Below are positions 17,325-28,898 of a stretch of DNA of 64,000 bases, one piece after another. The translations under genes and the position numbers were made by a program. The stretch comes from JAURVT01 sp049059935. Its GTDB lineage: Bacteria; Actinomycetota; Actinomycetes; Propionibacteriales; Nocardioidaceae. How positions within the stretch are numbered: the stretch's first letter is position 1; each line of letters starts with the position of its first letter. The notes beneath the pieces are model-generated. The model worked only from the letters and a program-made list of their open reading frames with translations, did not search any database and was not told the origin of the DNA. The stretch lies in NCBI RefSeq assembly GCF_049059935.1, contig NZ_JBMGQR010000003.1:62001-126000 (forward strand). Direction: 5' to 3'.

Positions 17325-17520
17325 GGAGTCGCACGGCGTCGACGGGGCCATCACCCCCGAGCCGCGGGAAGAACGGCGGGACGCCCGCTCACTAGACCCC
17401 GCAGCGACGACCTGGAGCGGGCGCCGGCACACCGGCGTCAAGGAGGGTGGTACCGCGGGAGGCGCGAGCAGCGCCGATCGTCCCTTCGTCACCGAGCCCC
17501 CGGCTCCACCGACGAGGAGA
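17325..17520 (+). promoter_or_regulatory. ileS: T-box riboswitch (tRNA-Ile sensing) leader of ileS
   Basis: The conserved T-box AAGGAGGGTGGTACCGCG lies at 17440-17457; its TGG can pair with the free tRNA CCA end. An ATC codon at 17350-17352 sits in a G/C-flanked loop and fits an isoleucine specifier. Stem I is short, as in the ultrashort actinobacterial ileS T-boxes. There is no terminator hairpin with a T-run before the gene. The GAGGAGA ribosome site at 17514-17520 is the likely regulated element, so control is probably at translation. Established: this T-box class in actinobacterial ileS. Inferred: the exact pairings here. Confidence 0.93.
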
Positions 17521-17527
17521 TCACCGC

Positions 17528-20698
<3,171 letters not shown>

Positions 20699-20706
20699 CG
20701 CCCGCC

Positions 20707-20803
20707 GAGTGGCGCAGCCCCCCCGCCGAGTGGCGCAAACCTGACGGTCTACCGGTCGGTAGCCGACGAACTTGCGCCGCTCGGCGGGAGGGTTGCGCCA
20801 CTC
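20707..20803. repeat. Cluster B of the GAGTGGCGCAA repeat (four copies)
   Basis: Right after ileS lie copies at 20707-20717 (+, last base changed), 20728-20738 (+), 20772-20782 (-, one change) and 20793-20803 (-). The + + - - order lets the copies fold into a long stem. It sits between convergent ileS and divIVA, just before a strong hairpin. Confidence 0.85.
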
Positions 20804-20834
20804 GACGATGGGGATGGAAAGGACGCGGGGACGA

Positions 20835-20872
20835 CGAAGGGGCACCATCCCTGGCGGGATGGTGCCCCTTCG
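20835..20872. terminator. Strong bidirectional hairpin between ileS and divIVA
   Basis: Perfect 17-bp stem, 20835-20851 with 20856-20872, around a TGGC loop (arm AAGGGGCACCATCCC). It lies between two converging genes, 15 bases from the divIVA stop, and can end transcripts from both sides. T-runs are short, as often in Actinobacteria. Confidence 0.88.
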
Positions 20873-20886
20873 TGTGCGCGGGTGCG

Positions 20887-21699
20887 TCAGCCGTGCGAGG
20901 AGTCGTCCTCGCCGAACAGCGACTTGAGGCGCTTGGGCGTGTGCTCGGTGGAGCCGCTGCTGCTGCCCGGCAGCGTCTCGCTCGGCATGGCCTCCTGGCC
21001 CTCGAGCGACGCGAGCTGCGACTGGAAGTAGTTCTTCAGGCGGCTGCGGTACTCACGCTCGAACGAGCGCAGGTGCTCGATCTCGCGCTGGAGCTCGTCG
21101 CGCTCCTTCTCGATGCGGCCGAAGGCCTGCTGACGACGCTCGGCGGTCTCGGAGTCGAGCTTCTGCGCGCGCATGCGTGCCTCGGTCTCGAGCCGGTCGG
21201 CCTTGCCGCGCGACTCGTTCTCCAAGCGCTCGGCCTTGGTGCGGGCCTCGCCGACGATGCGGTCGGCCTCGTTCTTGGCACCCTCGACGAGCTCGTCGGC
21301 GTTGTTCGTCGCGATCTCGAGCAGACGAGCCGCGGCGCTGGACGCCTCGGCGACGGACGCACGGGCCGGGGTCGGCGCGGCCGCGGCGACCACGGGGGCC
21401 GGCGTGGGCTCGGGCGCCGGGGCCGGCGGGGGCGCCTGCTGCACGACGGGCTCGGGCTCCGGCTCGGGCTCGGGGGTCGGCGCCTGGATGGCGCGCGTCT
21501 CCTCGGGCGCGGACTGGGGGGCCGGGCTGGACGAGGCGGCAGCGAGCTTGCTGCGCAGGTCCTCGTTCTCGTTGGTCAGCCGCTCGAGCTCGGCCTCGAC
21601 CTCGTCGAGGAACTGGTCGACCTCGCCCATGTCGTAGCCCTCGCGCAGACGAACAGGCGTGAAACGCTTGTTGCGCACGTCCTCAGGCGTCAGCGGCAT
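20887..21699 (-). CDS. divIVA: DivIVA/Wag31 polar growth and division scaffold
   Basis: Coiled-coil protein that gathers at curved membranes and poles and organises cell-wall growth in Actinobacteria. The 270-residue protein begins MPLTPEDVRNKRFTPVRLRE, the DivIVA membrane-binding N terminus. It continues with GYDMGEVDQFLDEVEAELER coiled coil, a Pro/Ala/Glu linker (about 85-140), then a long second coiled coil rich in AEERRxE-type heptads to about 230. ATG at 21699 is chosen as the conserved start; the longer open frame has 24 extra unmatched residues. It is the last gene of the divisome block. Confidence 0.95.
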   Translation of the reverse strand: MPLTPEDVRNKRFTPVRLREGYDMGEVDQFLDEVEAELERLTNENEDLRSKLAAASSSPAPQSAPEETRAIQAPTPEPEPEPEPVVQQAPPPAPAPEPTPAPVVAAAAPTPARASVAEASSAAARLLEIATNNADELVEGAKNEADRIVGEARTKAERLENESRGKADRLETEARMRAQKLDSETAERRQQAFGRIEKERDELQREIEHLRSFEREYRSRLKNYFQSQLASLEGQEAMPSETLPGSSSGSTEHTPKRLKSLFGEDDSSHG

Positions 21700-21817
21700 G
21701 ACTTCACCTCGGCATCGTTTCGGTTGGACATGTCGCTCACACCGTACTCCGTCCGTCGGGGGGAAAAGCAATCGGACCCGCAGGTCGGCGCCGCACGTCA
21801 GGGGCGTGCGGCGCGGG

Positions 21818-22108
21818 TCAGAAGAAGACTCGGTTGTTGATGATCACCAGAAGGTACAGCGCGATGAGCAGCACCATCGGTGACAGGTCCAGCGCCATGG
21901 CGCCGAGGCGCACGGGCGGGATGAAACGGCGCACGAACCGCAGCGGCGGGTCGGTGGCCGAGTAGATGATCTCGCACAGGACGAGGATCGGGCCGCGCGG
22001 GCTCCACGAGCGCGCGAGCATCTGCACCCAGTCGAGGACGAACCGGGCGATGAGGATGAAGATGGCGATCCCGAGGACGAACGAGATCAGGCTGCCGACT
22101 TGTGTCAT
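21818..22108 (-). CDS. YggT-family membrane protein
   Basis: A 96-residue two-helix protein: SLISFVLGIAIFILIARFVL and MVLLIALYLLVIINNRVFF. The YggT-family loop between them holds LCEIIYSATDPPLRFVRRFI and PPVRLGAMALDLSP. YggT proteins accompany sepF and divIVA in Gram-positives; a role in division or osmotic tolerance has been suggested, but the mechanism is unknown. ATG at 22108; the sepF stop is five bases upstream. Confidence 0.93.
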   Translation of the reverse strand: MTQVGSLISFVLGIAIFILIARFVLDWVQMLARSWSPRGPILVLCEIIYSATDPPLRFVRRFIPPVRLGAMALDLSPMVLLIALYLLVIINNRVFF

Positions 22109-22112
22109 GCGG

Positions 22113-22604
22113 TCAGCTCTGGTTGAAGAAGCCGCCCTCGGCGAGGCGCTGCTTCTCCTCCGCCGCGACCGTGACGTTGGCCGGCGAGAGCAGGAAGACC
22201 TTGCTCGTCACCCGCTCGATGGTGCCGTGGACGGCGAACACCAGGCCGGCGGCGAAGTCGACGAGACGCTTGGCGTCGCTGTCGTCCATCTCCGAGAGGT
22301 CCATGATGACCGGGATGCCCTCGCGGAAGTGCTCACCGAGCGTGCGCGCCTCGTTGTAGGTGCGCGGGTGCAGCGTGGTGATGCGAGTCAGCTCGACCTG
22401 CGGGGCCGGTGCCGCGACGGGGCGGCGGTCGTCGAGCCTAGCGACGGGGGCGTGCTCGTCGTCGCGGACGGCGCGCACCGGACGGGCGGCCGGACGCGTG
22501 TCGCGGGCGGTCTCGTTGTCGGGCGAGCCGTCGACGTCGTCGTCCCAGCCCGCCTGCTCGACGAGGCCGAGGTACTCACCCACCTTGCGCATTGCGCCAG
22601 CCAT
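22113..22604 (-). CDS. sepF: Cell division protein SepF
   Basis: Membrane anchor for FtsZ in organisms without FtsA. The 163-residue protein has an N-terminal amphipathic helix, MRKVGEYLGLV. An acidic/Pro linker with RDTRPAARPVRAVRDDEHAP follows, then the SepF fold: TTLHPRTYNEARTLGEHFRE, IPVIMDLSEMDDSDAKRLVD, FAAGLVFAVHGTIERVTSKV, FLLSPANVTV. GGAGGT lies upstream of the ATG at 22604; Met5 is an alternative start. The absence of ftsA in the cluster fits this role. Confidence 0.95.
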   Translation of the reverse strand: MAGAMRKVGEYLGLVEQAGWDDDVDGSPDNETARDTRPAARPVRAVRDDEHAPVARLDDRRPVAAPAPQVELTRITTLHPRTYNEARTLGEHFREGIPVIMDLSEMDDSDAKRLVDFAAGLVFAVHGTIERVTSKVFLLSPANVTVAAEEKQRLAEGGFFNQS

Positions 22605-22690
22605 GGTCCGTTGACCTCCGGGTCCGCGGCTCGTCGCCGCAATGCCTACACGTGAACTGCTCCGACGGACCTCCGGCCCGCGCGCTCACA

Positions 22691-23407
22691 CTATCGGGTG
22701 GGAGCACGCTCACCGAGCACGGCGCGCCCGACACGCACGTGTGTCGCGCCCGACGCGACGGCCTGCTCGAGGTCGCCGCTCATGCCGGCCGACAGCACGT
22801 CGGCCCGGGGGTGCGCGGCCCGCACCTGCGCGGCCACCCGGGCCAGCTCGGCGAACGCCGGCAGGGGGTCGACGTCCAGCGGGGCGACCCCCATCACGCC
22901 GCGCAGCACCAGCCCGTCGGCGGCGTCGACGGCGTCGGCCAGCGCGGGCACCTCGGCGGGGTCGGCGCCCGCACGCTCGGCGGCGGCGTGCTCGTCCTCG
23001 GGGTCGTCCAGGCTCACCTGGACGAGCACCTCGACCTCACGACCGGCACGGTCGGCGCCGTTGGACAGGCCGTTGACCAGCTTGGCGCGGTCGAGCGAGT
23101 GCACGACGTCGGCGTACGACCCGATCGCCGAGGCCTTCTTGGACTGGATCGCGCCGACGAAGTGCCAGCGAAGCTCGTGACCGGCGGCGAGCACCTCCTC
23201 GCGCTTGCGCCCGGCCTCGGGGTGACGGTTCTCGCCCACGTCCGTGACGCCCAGCTCGGCCAGGAGCACGACGTCGCTGGCGGGGTAGGTCTTGGTGACG
23301 ACGACGAGCGTGACCTCGTCACGGGACCGGCCGGCCGCCTCGCAGGCGGCCACCAGCCGCTGCTCGACCTCGGCCAGGCCGGCGGCGAGGTCGTCGCGGC
23401 GGCTCAC
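22691..23407 (-). CDS. YggS/PROSC-type PLP homeostasis protein
   Basis: A 238-residue single-domain PLP-binding barrel (alanine racemase N-terminal type) that buffers pyridoxal phosphate. The PLP lysine is in LVVVTKTYPASDVVLLAELG. Also present are DVGENRHPEAGRKREEV, LRWHFVGAIQSKKASAI, VLVQVSLDD and the phosphate-binding LSAGMSGDLEQAVASGATHV ending RVGRAVLGER. GTG at 23407 overlaps the pgeF stop. Gene order pgeF-yggS-sepF is conserved in many Gram-positives. Confidence 0.95.
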   Translation of the reverse strand: MSRRDDLAAGLAEVEQRLVAACEAAGRSRDEVTLVVVTKTYPASDVVLLAELGVTDVGENRHPEAGRKREEVLAAGHELRWHFVGAIQSKKASAIGSYADVVHSLDRAKLVNGLSNGADRAGREVEVLVQVSLDDPEDEHAAAERAGADPAEVPALADAVDAADGLVLRGVMGVAPLDVDPLPAFAELARVAAQVRAAHPRADVLSAGMSGDLEQAVASGATHVRVGRAVLGERAPTR

Positions 23408-24141
23408 GCCCGCACCCGGACGAGCGCGCCGAGCCGGCCCGACTGCTGGCCCTGACGGCGGTAGGAGAAGAAGCGCTCGTCCTCCATCGTGCACATCGAG
23501 GAGGTGTCGGCGAGGTCGGTGACCCGGACGTCGCGTCGCTCGAGCTGGGCTCGCACGCCCGCGGCGACGTCGAGGGCCGGCGTGCCCCACGAGGTGGTGG
23601 ACCAGGAGGTCGGCTCGACGGCGGCGACCTCGTCGCGCATCTGCTCGGGCACCTCGTAGCAGGCGCCGCAGGCCCGCGGACCCAGCCAGCCCTCGATGCT
23701 GGTGGCCCCGAGGGCCCGCATCTGCTCGACGGCCGCACCGGCGACGTCGATGACCATGCCCGGCCGCCCGGCGTGCACCACGCCGACCACGCCGGCGGCC
23801 GCGTCGGCGAGCACGACGGGCGTGCAGTCGGCGACCCGGACGAGCAGCGCGACGCCGGGGTCGGCCGTGACGAGCGCGTCGGCCACCGGGACGGGGCCGC
23901 TCGGGGTGCGGGCGTCGACGACGGCGACGTCGCGGCCGTGGAACTGGCTCATCCGCACCACCCGGGCGGCGGGGACGTCGAACGCCTCCGCCGCCGCCCC
24001 CAGGTTGGTGGCGACCCGGTCGGGGTCGTCGCCGTTGCTCGTGCCGAGGTTCAACGACGACCACGCGCCACCGCTGACGCCGTCGTGGCGGTCGGTGAAC
24101 GCGAGGTCGATCGGGCCGGTCTGCTGGTGGTACGCGAACAC
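23404..24141 (-). CDS. pgeF: YfiH/PgeF-family protein (laccase-domain, peptidoglycan editing or purine nucleoside phosphorylase)
   Basis: 245 residues of the multicopper-like YfiH fold. Metal ligands are visible in SQFHGRDV, ADCTPVVLAD, VVHAGRPGMV (the family usually has HAGWRG; here GRPG) and GPRACGACYEV. Homologues have been linked to removing mis-incorporated serine from peptidoglycan precursors and to purine nucleoside cleavage; which applies here is unknown. The start GTG follows a GACACT hexamer by six bases. It sits just after ftsZ, as is usual. Confidence 0.9.
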   Translation of the reverse strand: MFAYHQQTGPIDLAFTDRHDGVSGGAWSSLNLGTSNGDDPDRVATNLGAAAEAFDVPAARVVRMSQFHGRDVAVVDARTPSGPVPVADALVTADPGVALLVRVADCTPVVLADAAAGVVGVVHAGRPGMVIDVAGAAVEQMRALGATSIEGWLGPRACGACYEVPEQMRDEVAAVEPTSWSTTSWGTPALDVAAGVRAQLERRDVRVTDLADTSSMCTMEDERFFSYRRQGQQSGRLGALVRVRA

Positions 24142-24166
24142 CCGGCCAGTGTCCCCTACCGGCTCC

Positions 24167-25402
24167 CTACTTCAGGAAGTCGGGGATGTCGAGGTCGTCG
24201 CCGTCGTCCTGCCGCGGGGCGGGACGCTGGAACGTGCGCTGCGCGGGCTGGCCGTTCGGGCGCTCGCCGCGGGGGCCGTCCTGCGACGGGGCCTGGCCGC
24301 CGCCGACGCCGACCGGCACGGGCTGGCGCGGACGGTCGACCTGGACGGGCGCGGTGTCCTCGCCGTCGGTGCGACGCGGCTGCTCGCCGCGGGGCTCGGG
24401 GCGCTGCGGGAGGCTCTCGCGACGCAGCGCGGGCTGCGAGGTGTCGCGACGCTTGGGCGTGCCGCCGTCGAAGCCGGCCGCGATGACCGTGACGCGGACC
24501 TCGTCACCCAGGGCGTCGTCGATGACGGCACCGAAGATGATGTTGGCCTCCTCGTGCGCGGACTGGCTGACCAGCGCGGCGGCCTCGTTGATCTCGAACA
24601 GGCCGAGGTCGGAGCCGCCGGCGATCGAGAGCAGGACGCCGTGCGCGCCGTCGATCGAGGCCTCGAGCAGCGGGCTGGACACCGCCATCTCGGCGGCGGC
24701 GACGGCGCGGTCGTCGCCGCGGGCCGAGCCGATGCCCATGAGCGCCGAGCCGGCGTCGGACATGACCGACTTGACGTCGGCGAAGTCGAGGTTGATCAGG
24801 CCGGGCGTGGTGATCAGGTCGGTGATGCCCGAGACGCCCTGCAGCAGCACCTGGTCGGCCTGCTTGAACGCGTCGAGCACGCTGACGTTGCGGTCGCTGA
24901 TCGACAGCAGCCGGTCGTTCGGGATGACGATGAGGGTGTCGACCTCCTCGCGCAGCTGCTCGATGCCCTCGTCGGCCTGGTTCGCGCGGCGGCGACCCTC
25001 GAACGCGAAGGGGCGGGTGACGACGCCGATGGTGAGCGCGCCGAGCGACCGGGCGATGCGGGCCACGACGGGCGCGCCCCCGGTGCCGGTGCCGCCGCCC
25101 TCGCCCGCAGTGACGAACACCATGTCGGCCCCCTTGAGGACCTCCTCGATGTCGTCCGCGTGGTCGTCGGCGGCCTGGGTGCCGGTCTCGGGGTTGGCGC
25201 CGGCGCCGAGGCCCCGGGTGAGCTCGCGACCGATGTCGAGCTTGACGTCGGCGTCGCTCATGAGCAGCGCCTGCGCGTCGGTGTTGATCGCGATGAACTC
25301 GACGCCCTTGAGACCGACCTCGATCATCCGGTTGACGGCGTTCACCCCGCCGCCGCCGATGCCGACGACCTTGATCACGGCCAGGTAGTTCTGAGCAGCC
25401 AC
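24167..25402 (-). CDS. ftsZ: Cell division GTPase FtsZ
   Basis: Tubulin-like GTPase forming the Z ring, 411 residues. GIGGGGVNAVNRMIE opens the nucleotide site. The tubulin signature GGGTGTGGA is at about 102-110, and the T7-loop sequence GLINLDFADVKSVMSD is present. A long Gln/Pro/Arg-rich linker (about 320-395) precedes the conserved C-terminal peptide DDLDIPDFLK, which binds SepF and other partners. The GTG start has GAGAGGG upstream. A 280-bp gap with an AT-richer patch separates it from ftsQ, so it likely has its own promoters. Confidence 0.98.
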   Translation of the reverse strand: MAAQNYLAVIKVVGIGGGGVNAVNRMIEVGLKGVEFIAINTDAQALLMSDADVKLDIGRELTRGLGAGANPETGTQAADDHADDIEEVLKGADMVFVTAGEGGGTGTGGAPVVARIARSLGALTIGVVTRPFAFEGRRRANQADEGIEQLREEVDTLIVIPNDRLLSISDRNVSVLDAFKQADQVLLQGVSGITDLITTPGLINLDFADVKSVMSDAGSALMGIGSARGDDRAVAAAEMAVSSPLLEASIDGAHGVLLSIAGGSDLGLFEINEAAALVSQSAHEEANIIFGAVIDDALGDEVRVTVIAAGFDGGTPKRRDTSQPALRRESLPQRPEPRGEQPRRTDGEDTAPVQVDRPRQPVPVGVGGGQAPSQDGPRGERPNGQPAQRTFQRPAPRQDDGDDLDIPDFLK

Positions 25403-25490
25403 GGTGTGCCCTCTCGTGTCACGGGGTGTCCCTCAACTCTCACGCTCAAGTAGAGGGTTATAGTTATGTCAGGTTGCTGATGAGAGGAAC
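25403..25490 (-). promoter_or_regulatory. ftsZ: ftsZ leader and promoter patch
   Basis: The 50 bases at 25435-25485 are far richer in A/T than the surroundings. On the coding strand they contain CTGACA, TATAAC and CTACTT-like hexamers, fitting one or more promoters just upstream of ftsZ. Start points cannot be fixed by eye. Confidence 0.5.
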
Positions 25491-25600
25491 GCTACGGACG
25501 CGCACGCGCCCCGCGGCGCCGACACGCGGGTGTGGCGGCTGTGAATTGCACGGATGTGGTTCGGGACGCGTCGCGGCGACGGGCACCGCCCTCACCCACC

Positions 25601-25668
25601 GTTGGCGACGGCGGGAATCGGCGTATGGCCGCGTGGGGTGGCCATACGCCGATTCTCCCGTCGGCAAC
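25601..25668. repeat. Long palindrome between ftsQ and ftsZ
   Basis: A perfect 16-bp stem, GAATCGGCGTATGGCC (25615-25630), pairs with 25640-25655 across a 9-base loop. Imperfect pairing continues outward to 25601 and 25668. It starts 15 bases after the ftsQ stop, so it may terminate or protect the upstream dcw transcript before ftsZ. Confidence 0.8.
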
Positions 25669-25682
25669 CGCGACCGCAGGCG

Positions 25683-26411
25683 TCAGGTGCGGGTGGTGGG
25701 GCGGGCAGGGGCGCTGACGTCGTAGACCTTGGCGGGCACCTCGAGCAGCGGGAGGAGCACCTCGGCCTTGCGGGCTGACTGCGACGCGCTCCCCCACCGC
25801 ACCTGGTCGCCGCCGCTGAGCACCAGGGTGATGGCGTCCATGCTGGAGGCCTGGACGCGCTGCACGCGCCGTGCGACCTCGGGGTCGAGGGCGGTGACGA
25901 CGCGCGCGATCTCGCGCAGCGCGTCGGTGCGTGCCGACTCGCCTCCCTCGGACGTGAGGGTGACGCTGGGCAGCCGCTTCGGGGCGCTGTCGTAGGTGCG
26001 GAACAGCACGCCCTCGGTGTCGAGGCCGCGGATGGTGTCGCCCTCGCGGACGACGGCGACGGCCTGCCGCTCGCGCACGTCGACCACCAGGGTGCGCGGC
26101 CAGGCGCGGGTGACGGTGACCTCGCGGACGCGCGGCATCTGCTCGACGCGTCGCACCACGGCGTCGGTGTCGACGCGCGCGAGCGGGGTGGTGGACGCCA
26201 CCGCGGCCTCGCGCCGCACGTCGGCGATCGACAGGGTGTCGAGACCCTCGACCTGCACCTGGCGGGCCGAGAGCAGGGTGGAGAAGCCCACCGCCCAGGT
26301 ACCGGCCGCGAGCACCGCGACGACGAGCACGCCGACCACCCAGGGCCACCAGCGGCGCCGGCGGACGGCCTGGCGCCGACGGCGGAACCGGTCGAGGCCG
26401 AGGCCGCTCAC
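25683..26411 (-). CDS. ftsQ: Cell division protein FtsQ
   Basis: Bitopic divisome protein, 242 residues. It has a short Arg-rich cytosolic tail (RFRRRRQAVRRRRWW) and a transmembrane helix about 24-45 (VVGVLVVAVLAAGTWAVGF). The POTRA domain follows (SARQVQVEGLDTLSIADVRR), then the FtsQ domain (VREVTVTRAWPRTLVVDVRE, GLDTEGVLF). The start overlaps the murC stop. The order murC-ftsQ-ftsZ without ddl or ftsA matches the Mycobacterium arrangement. Confidence 0.93.
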   Translation of the reverse strand: MSGLGLDRFRRRRQAVRRRRWWPWVVGVLVVAVLAAGTWAVGFSTLLSARQVQVEGLDTLSIADVRREAAVASTTPLARVDTDAVVRRVEQMPRVREVTVTRAWPRTLVVDVRERQAVAVVREGDTIRGLDTEGVLFRTYDSAPKRLPSVTLTSEGGESARTDALREIARVVTALDPEVARRVQRVQASSMDAITLVLSGGDQVRWGSASQSARKAEVLLPLLEVPAKVYDVSAPARPTTRT

Positions 26412-27814
26412 GACCGCTCCAGCAGCCCGAGCAGAGCGGGGGCGACGGTGGTGACGTCGCCGGCGCCGAGGGTGAGGACGAGGTCGCCGGGTCGGGCGAG
26501 CCCGTGCAGCTGCTCGGCCAGCTCGGGCAGCGGACGTCCGGCGTGCGCCTCGGTGCCTGCGGGGACGGCGTCGAGGACCAGCGCGGACGTGACGGCCGGG
26601 TCGGGGTCCTCGCGGGCGAGGTAGAGGTCGGCCACCACGACGACGTCGGCGCCGCCGAGCGCCTCGCCCATCCGGGCCCCGAACAGACGGGTGCGGCTCA
26701 CCAGGTGCGGCTGGTAGGCGACGACGAGTCGTCCGTCGCCGGCCAGCGAGCGCGCCGCCTCGAGGTCGCCGACGATCTCGGTGGGGTGGTGCGCGTAGGA
26801 GTCGTAGACCCGGACGCCCGCCGCCTCGCCGATGCGCTCCATCCGTCGTCGCGCGCCGGCGTGCCGTCCGAGCCCCACGGCCAGCGCGTCGAAGGGCGCG
26901 CCCGTCTCGAGACCGGCGGCCAGCGCGGCGAGGGCGTCGAGGACGTAGTGGCGCCCCGGGACGGCGAGCGTGACGGTGCCGAGCCGCTCCCCCGCGCGCT
27001 CGACGGCGAACGTGGTGCCGCCGTCGGCGGGGTGCAGGTCGGTGGCGCGGAGGTCGGCGTCGGGGGTGGTTCCCACGCCCACGACGCGCAGCCCGCGCCC
27101 GCGGGCGAGGTCGGCCAGGCGGGCCGCGCCCGGGTCGTCGGTGACGGCGACGACGAACCCGTCGTCCTCCACCCGGGCGACGAAGTCGGCGAAGGCGGCC
27201 TCGTAGGCCTCCTCGGTGCCCCAGGTGTCGAGGTGGTCGGCGTCGACGTTGGTGACGACGGCCCCGTGCGGGCGGTACTCCAGGAACGCGCCGTCGCTCT
27301 CGTCGGCCTCGGCGACGAACGGCTCGCCGTCACCCCCGGCGTTGCCGCCGAGCGTGGCCACCTCGGCGCCGATGGCGTAGGTGGGGTCGAGCCCGGCCTC
27401 CAGCAGCGCGGAGGTGAGCATCGAGGTGGTGGTGGTCTTGCCGTGGGTGCCGGCCACGGCGATCACGGACCGGCCGAGCATCAAGGACAGCAGGCCGGCC
27501 GAGCGCGGGTAGAGCCGCAGGCCCAGGCGACGTGCCTCGACGACCTCGGGGTTGTCCTCGCGGACGGCGGTGGACACCACGAGCGTGTCGACGCCCTCGA
27601 CCTGCGAGGCGTCGTGGCCGACGAACGTGCGGGCCCCCTCGGCGGCGAGCGCGCGCAGCACGACGGAGTCCTGGCCGTCGCTGCCGCTGACGGGCACGCC
27701 GCGGCGCATCAGCAGCCGGGCGATCGCCGACAGCCCGGCGCCGCCGATCCCGACGAGGTGCACGCGTCCGAGCTCCTCGGGAGGCAGGACTGCCAGCGGC
27801 ACCTCGAGCCTCAC
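26408..27814 (-). CDS. murC: UDP-N-acetylmuramate--L-alanine ligase MurC
   Basis: ATP-dependent ligase adding the first L-Ala to UDP-MurNAc. The 468-residue protein has the N-terminal Rossmann glycine loop LVGIGGAGLSAIARLL and the P-loop VAGTHGKTTTTSMLTSALLE. Catalytic and substrate residues are in EADESDGAFL, TNVDADHLDTWG, and YDSYAHHPTEI. A C-terminal Mur ligase domain follows. GTG at 27814 overlaps the murG stop and is the start matching the family. In Streptomyces murC lies elsewhere, so its place here between murG and ftsQ is a mycobacteria-like trait. Confidence 0.97.
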   Translation of the reverse strand: MRLEVPLAVLPPEELGRVHLVGIGGAGLSAIARLLMRRGVPVSGSDGQDSVVLRALAAEGARTFVGHDASQVEGVDTLVVSTAVREDNPEVVEARRLGLRLYPRSAGLLSLMLGRSVIAVAGTHGKTTTTSMLTSALLEAGLDPTYAIGAEVATLGGNAGGDGEPFVAEADESDGAFLEYRPHGAVVTNVDADHLDTWGTEEAYEAAFADFVARVEDDGFVVAVTDDPGAARLADLARGRGLRVVGVGTTPDADLRATDLHPADGGTTFAVERAGERLGTVTLAVPGRHYVLDALAALAAGLETGAPFDALAVGLGRHAGARRRMERIGEAAGVRVYDSYAHHPTEIVGDLEAARSLAGDGRLVVAYQPHLVSRTRLFGARMGEALGGADVVVVADLYLAREDPDPAVTSALVLDAVPAGTEAHAGRPLPELAEQLHGLARPGDLVLTLGAGDVTTVAPALLGLLERS

Positions 27815-28896
27815 GACCGCACCGCCGCGAGCACCATCTGCGCGAGGACGACGTCGGCGTCGTTCGGCACCAGGCCCGAGGCGGCCCGCGACATGTGCGC
27901 GAGCCGGGCGGGGTCGGTCACGAGGCGCACGACGACGTTCTCGATCCACTCGGGCACGAGGGCGTCGTCGTCGATGAGCAGCGCTCCCCCGGCCTCGACC
28001 ACGGCGTGCGCGTTGAGCGCCTGCTCGCCGTTGCCGTGGGGCAGCGGGACGAAGACGGCGGGCAGGCCCACCGACGACACCTCGGTGACGGTGTTGGCGC
28101 CGGAGCGGCAGAGCACGAGGTCGGCGGCGGCGTAGGCGAGGTCCATCCGGTCGACGAAGCCGCGCACCTGGTAGGGCGGGTCGCCGGCGACGCGCGACGG
28201 CTCGACCTCGTCGGTGCGTCCGGCGACGTGCAGCACCTGCACGCCGGCGTCGGCCAGCGCCCGGGACGCGCCCGACACCGCGTGGTTGATGCTGCGGGCG
28301 CCCTGCGAGCCGCCGGTGACGAGCAGCGTCGGACGGTCGGCGTCGAGGCCGAACGCCTCGCGTCCCTCCGCGCGGGTGGCGGCGCGGTCGAGCGAGGAGA
28401 TGGCACGACGGATCGGCAGGCCGATGAAGCGGGCGTGCGCGAGGTCGGTGTCGGGGAAGCTGGTGGCGACGTGCCGGGTGAACCGGGCGCCCAGCTTGTT
28501 GGCGACGCCCGGCAGCGCGTTGCCCTCGTGGACGACGATCGGCAGCTTGCGGCGACGGGCCGCCAGGTAGGCCGGCACCGACACGTACCCGCCGAAGCCG
28601 ACGACGACGTCGGGCTCCACCCGGTCGAAGACGCGGGCGGTGTCGCGGACGGCGCGGCGCAGGTTGAGCGGCAGCAGCGCGAGGTCCTTGCTCGGGCGGC
28701 GCGGCAGCGGCACCGGGGGCACCAGCTCGAGCGGGTAGCCCGCCGCGGGGACGAGGTCGACCTCGAGCCCGCGCGGGGTGCCGAGGCAGGTGATCTCGAC
28801 GTCGGCGTCGATCTCGGTGAGCGCGGCGGCGGTGGCGAGCAGCGGGGACGTGTGACCGGCGGTGCCGCCACCGGCGAGCAGGACGCGAGGGGCCAC
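27811..28896 (-). CDS. murG: UDP-GlcNAc:lipid I N-acetylglucosaminyltransferase MurG
   Basis: Peripheral membrane glycosyltransferase converting lipid I to lipid II on the inner face. 361 residues: GGGTAGHTSPLLATAAAL at the N terminus, GFGGYVSVPAYLAARR, VVHEGNALPGVANKL, VTGGSQGARSINHAVS at the hinge, and CRSGANTVTEVSSVGLPAVF for UDP-GlcNAc binding. HGNGEQALNAHAV contains the conserved Glu-Gln. GTG at 28896 follows the ftsW stop by two bases. Confidence 0.97.
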   Translation of the reverse strand: MAPRVLLAGGGTAGHTSPLLATAAALTEIDADVEITCLGTPRGLEVDLVPAAGYPLELVPPVPLPRRPSKDLALLPLNLRRAVRDTARVFDRVEPDVVVGFGGYVSVPAYLAARRRKLPIVVHEGNALPGVANKLGARFTRHVATSFPDTDLAHARFIGLPIRRAISSLDRAATRAEGREAFGLDADRPTLLVTGGSQGARSINHAVSGASRALADAGVQVLHVAGRTDEVEPSRVAGDPPYQVRGFVDRMDLAYAAADLVLCRSGANTVTEVSSVGLPAVFVPLPHGNGEQALNAHAVVEAGGALLIDDDALVPEWIENVVVRLVTDPARLAHMSRAASGLVPNDADVVLAQMVLAAVRS

Positions 28897-28898
28897 GC

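Noticed and set aside
25464..25667. A 67-codon frame between ftsQ and ftsZ
   Set aside because: It runs through the palindrome and promoter patch, with no ribosome site or recognisable protein features.
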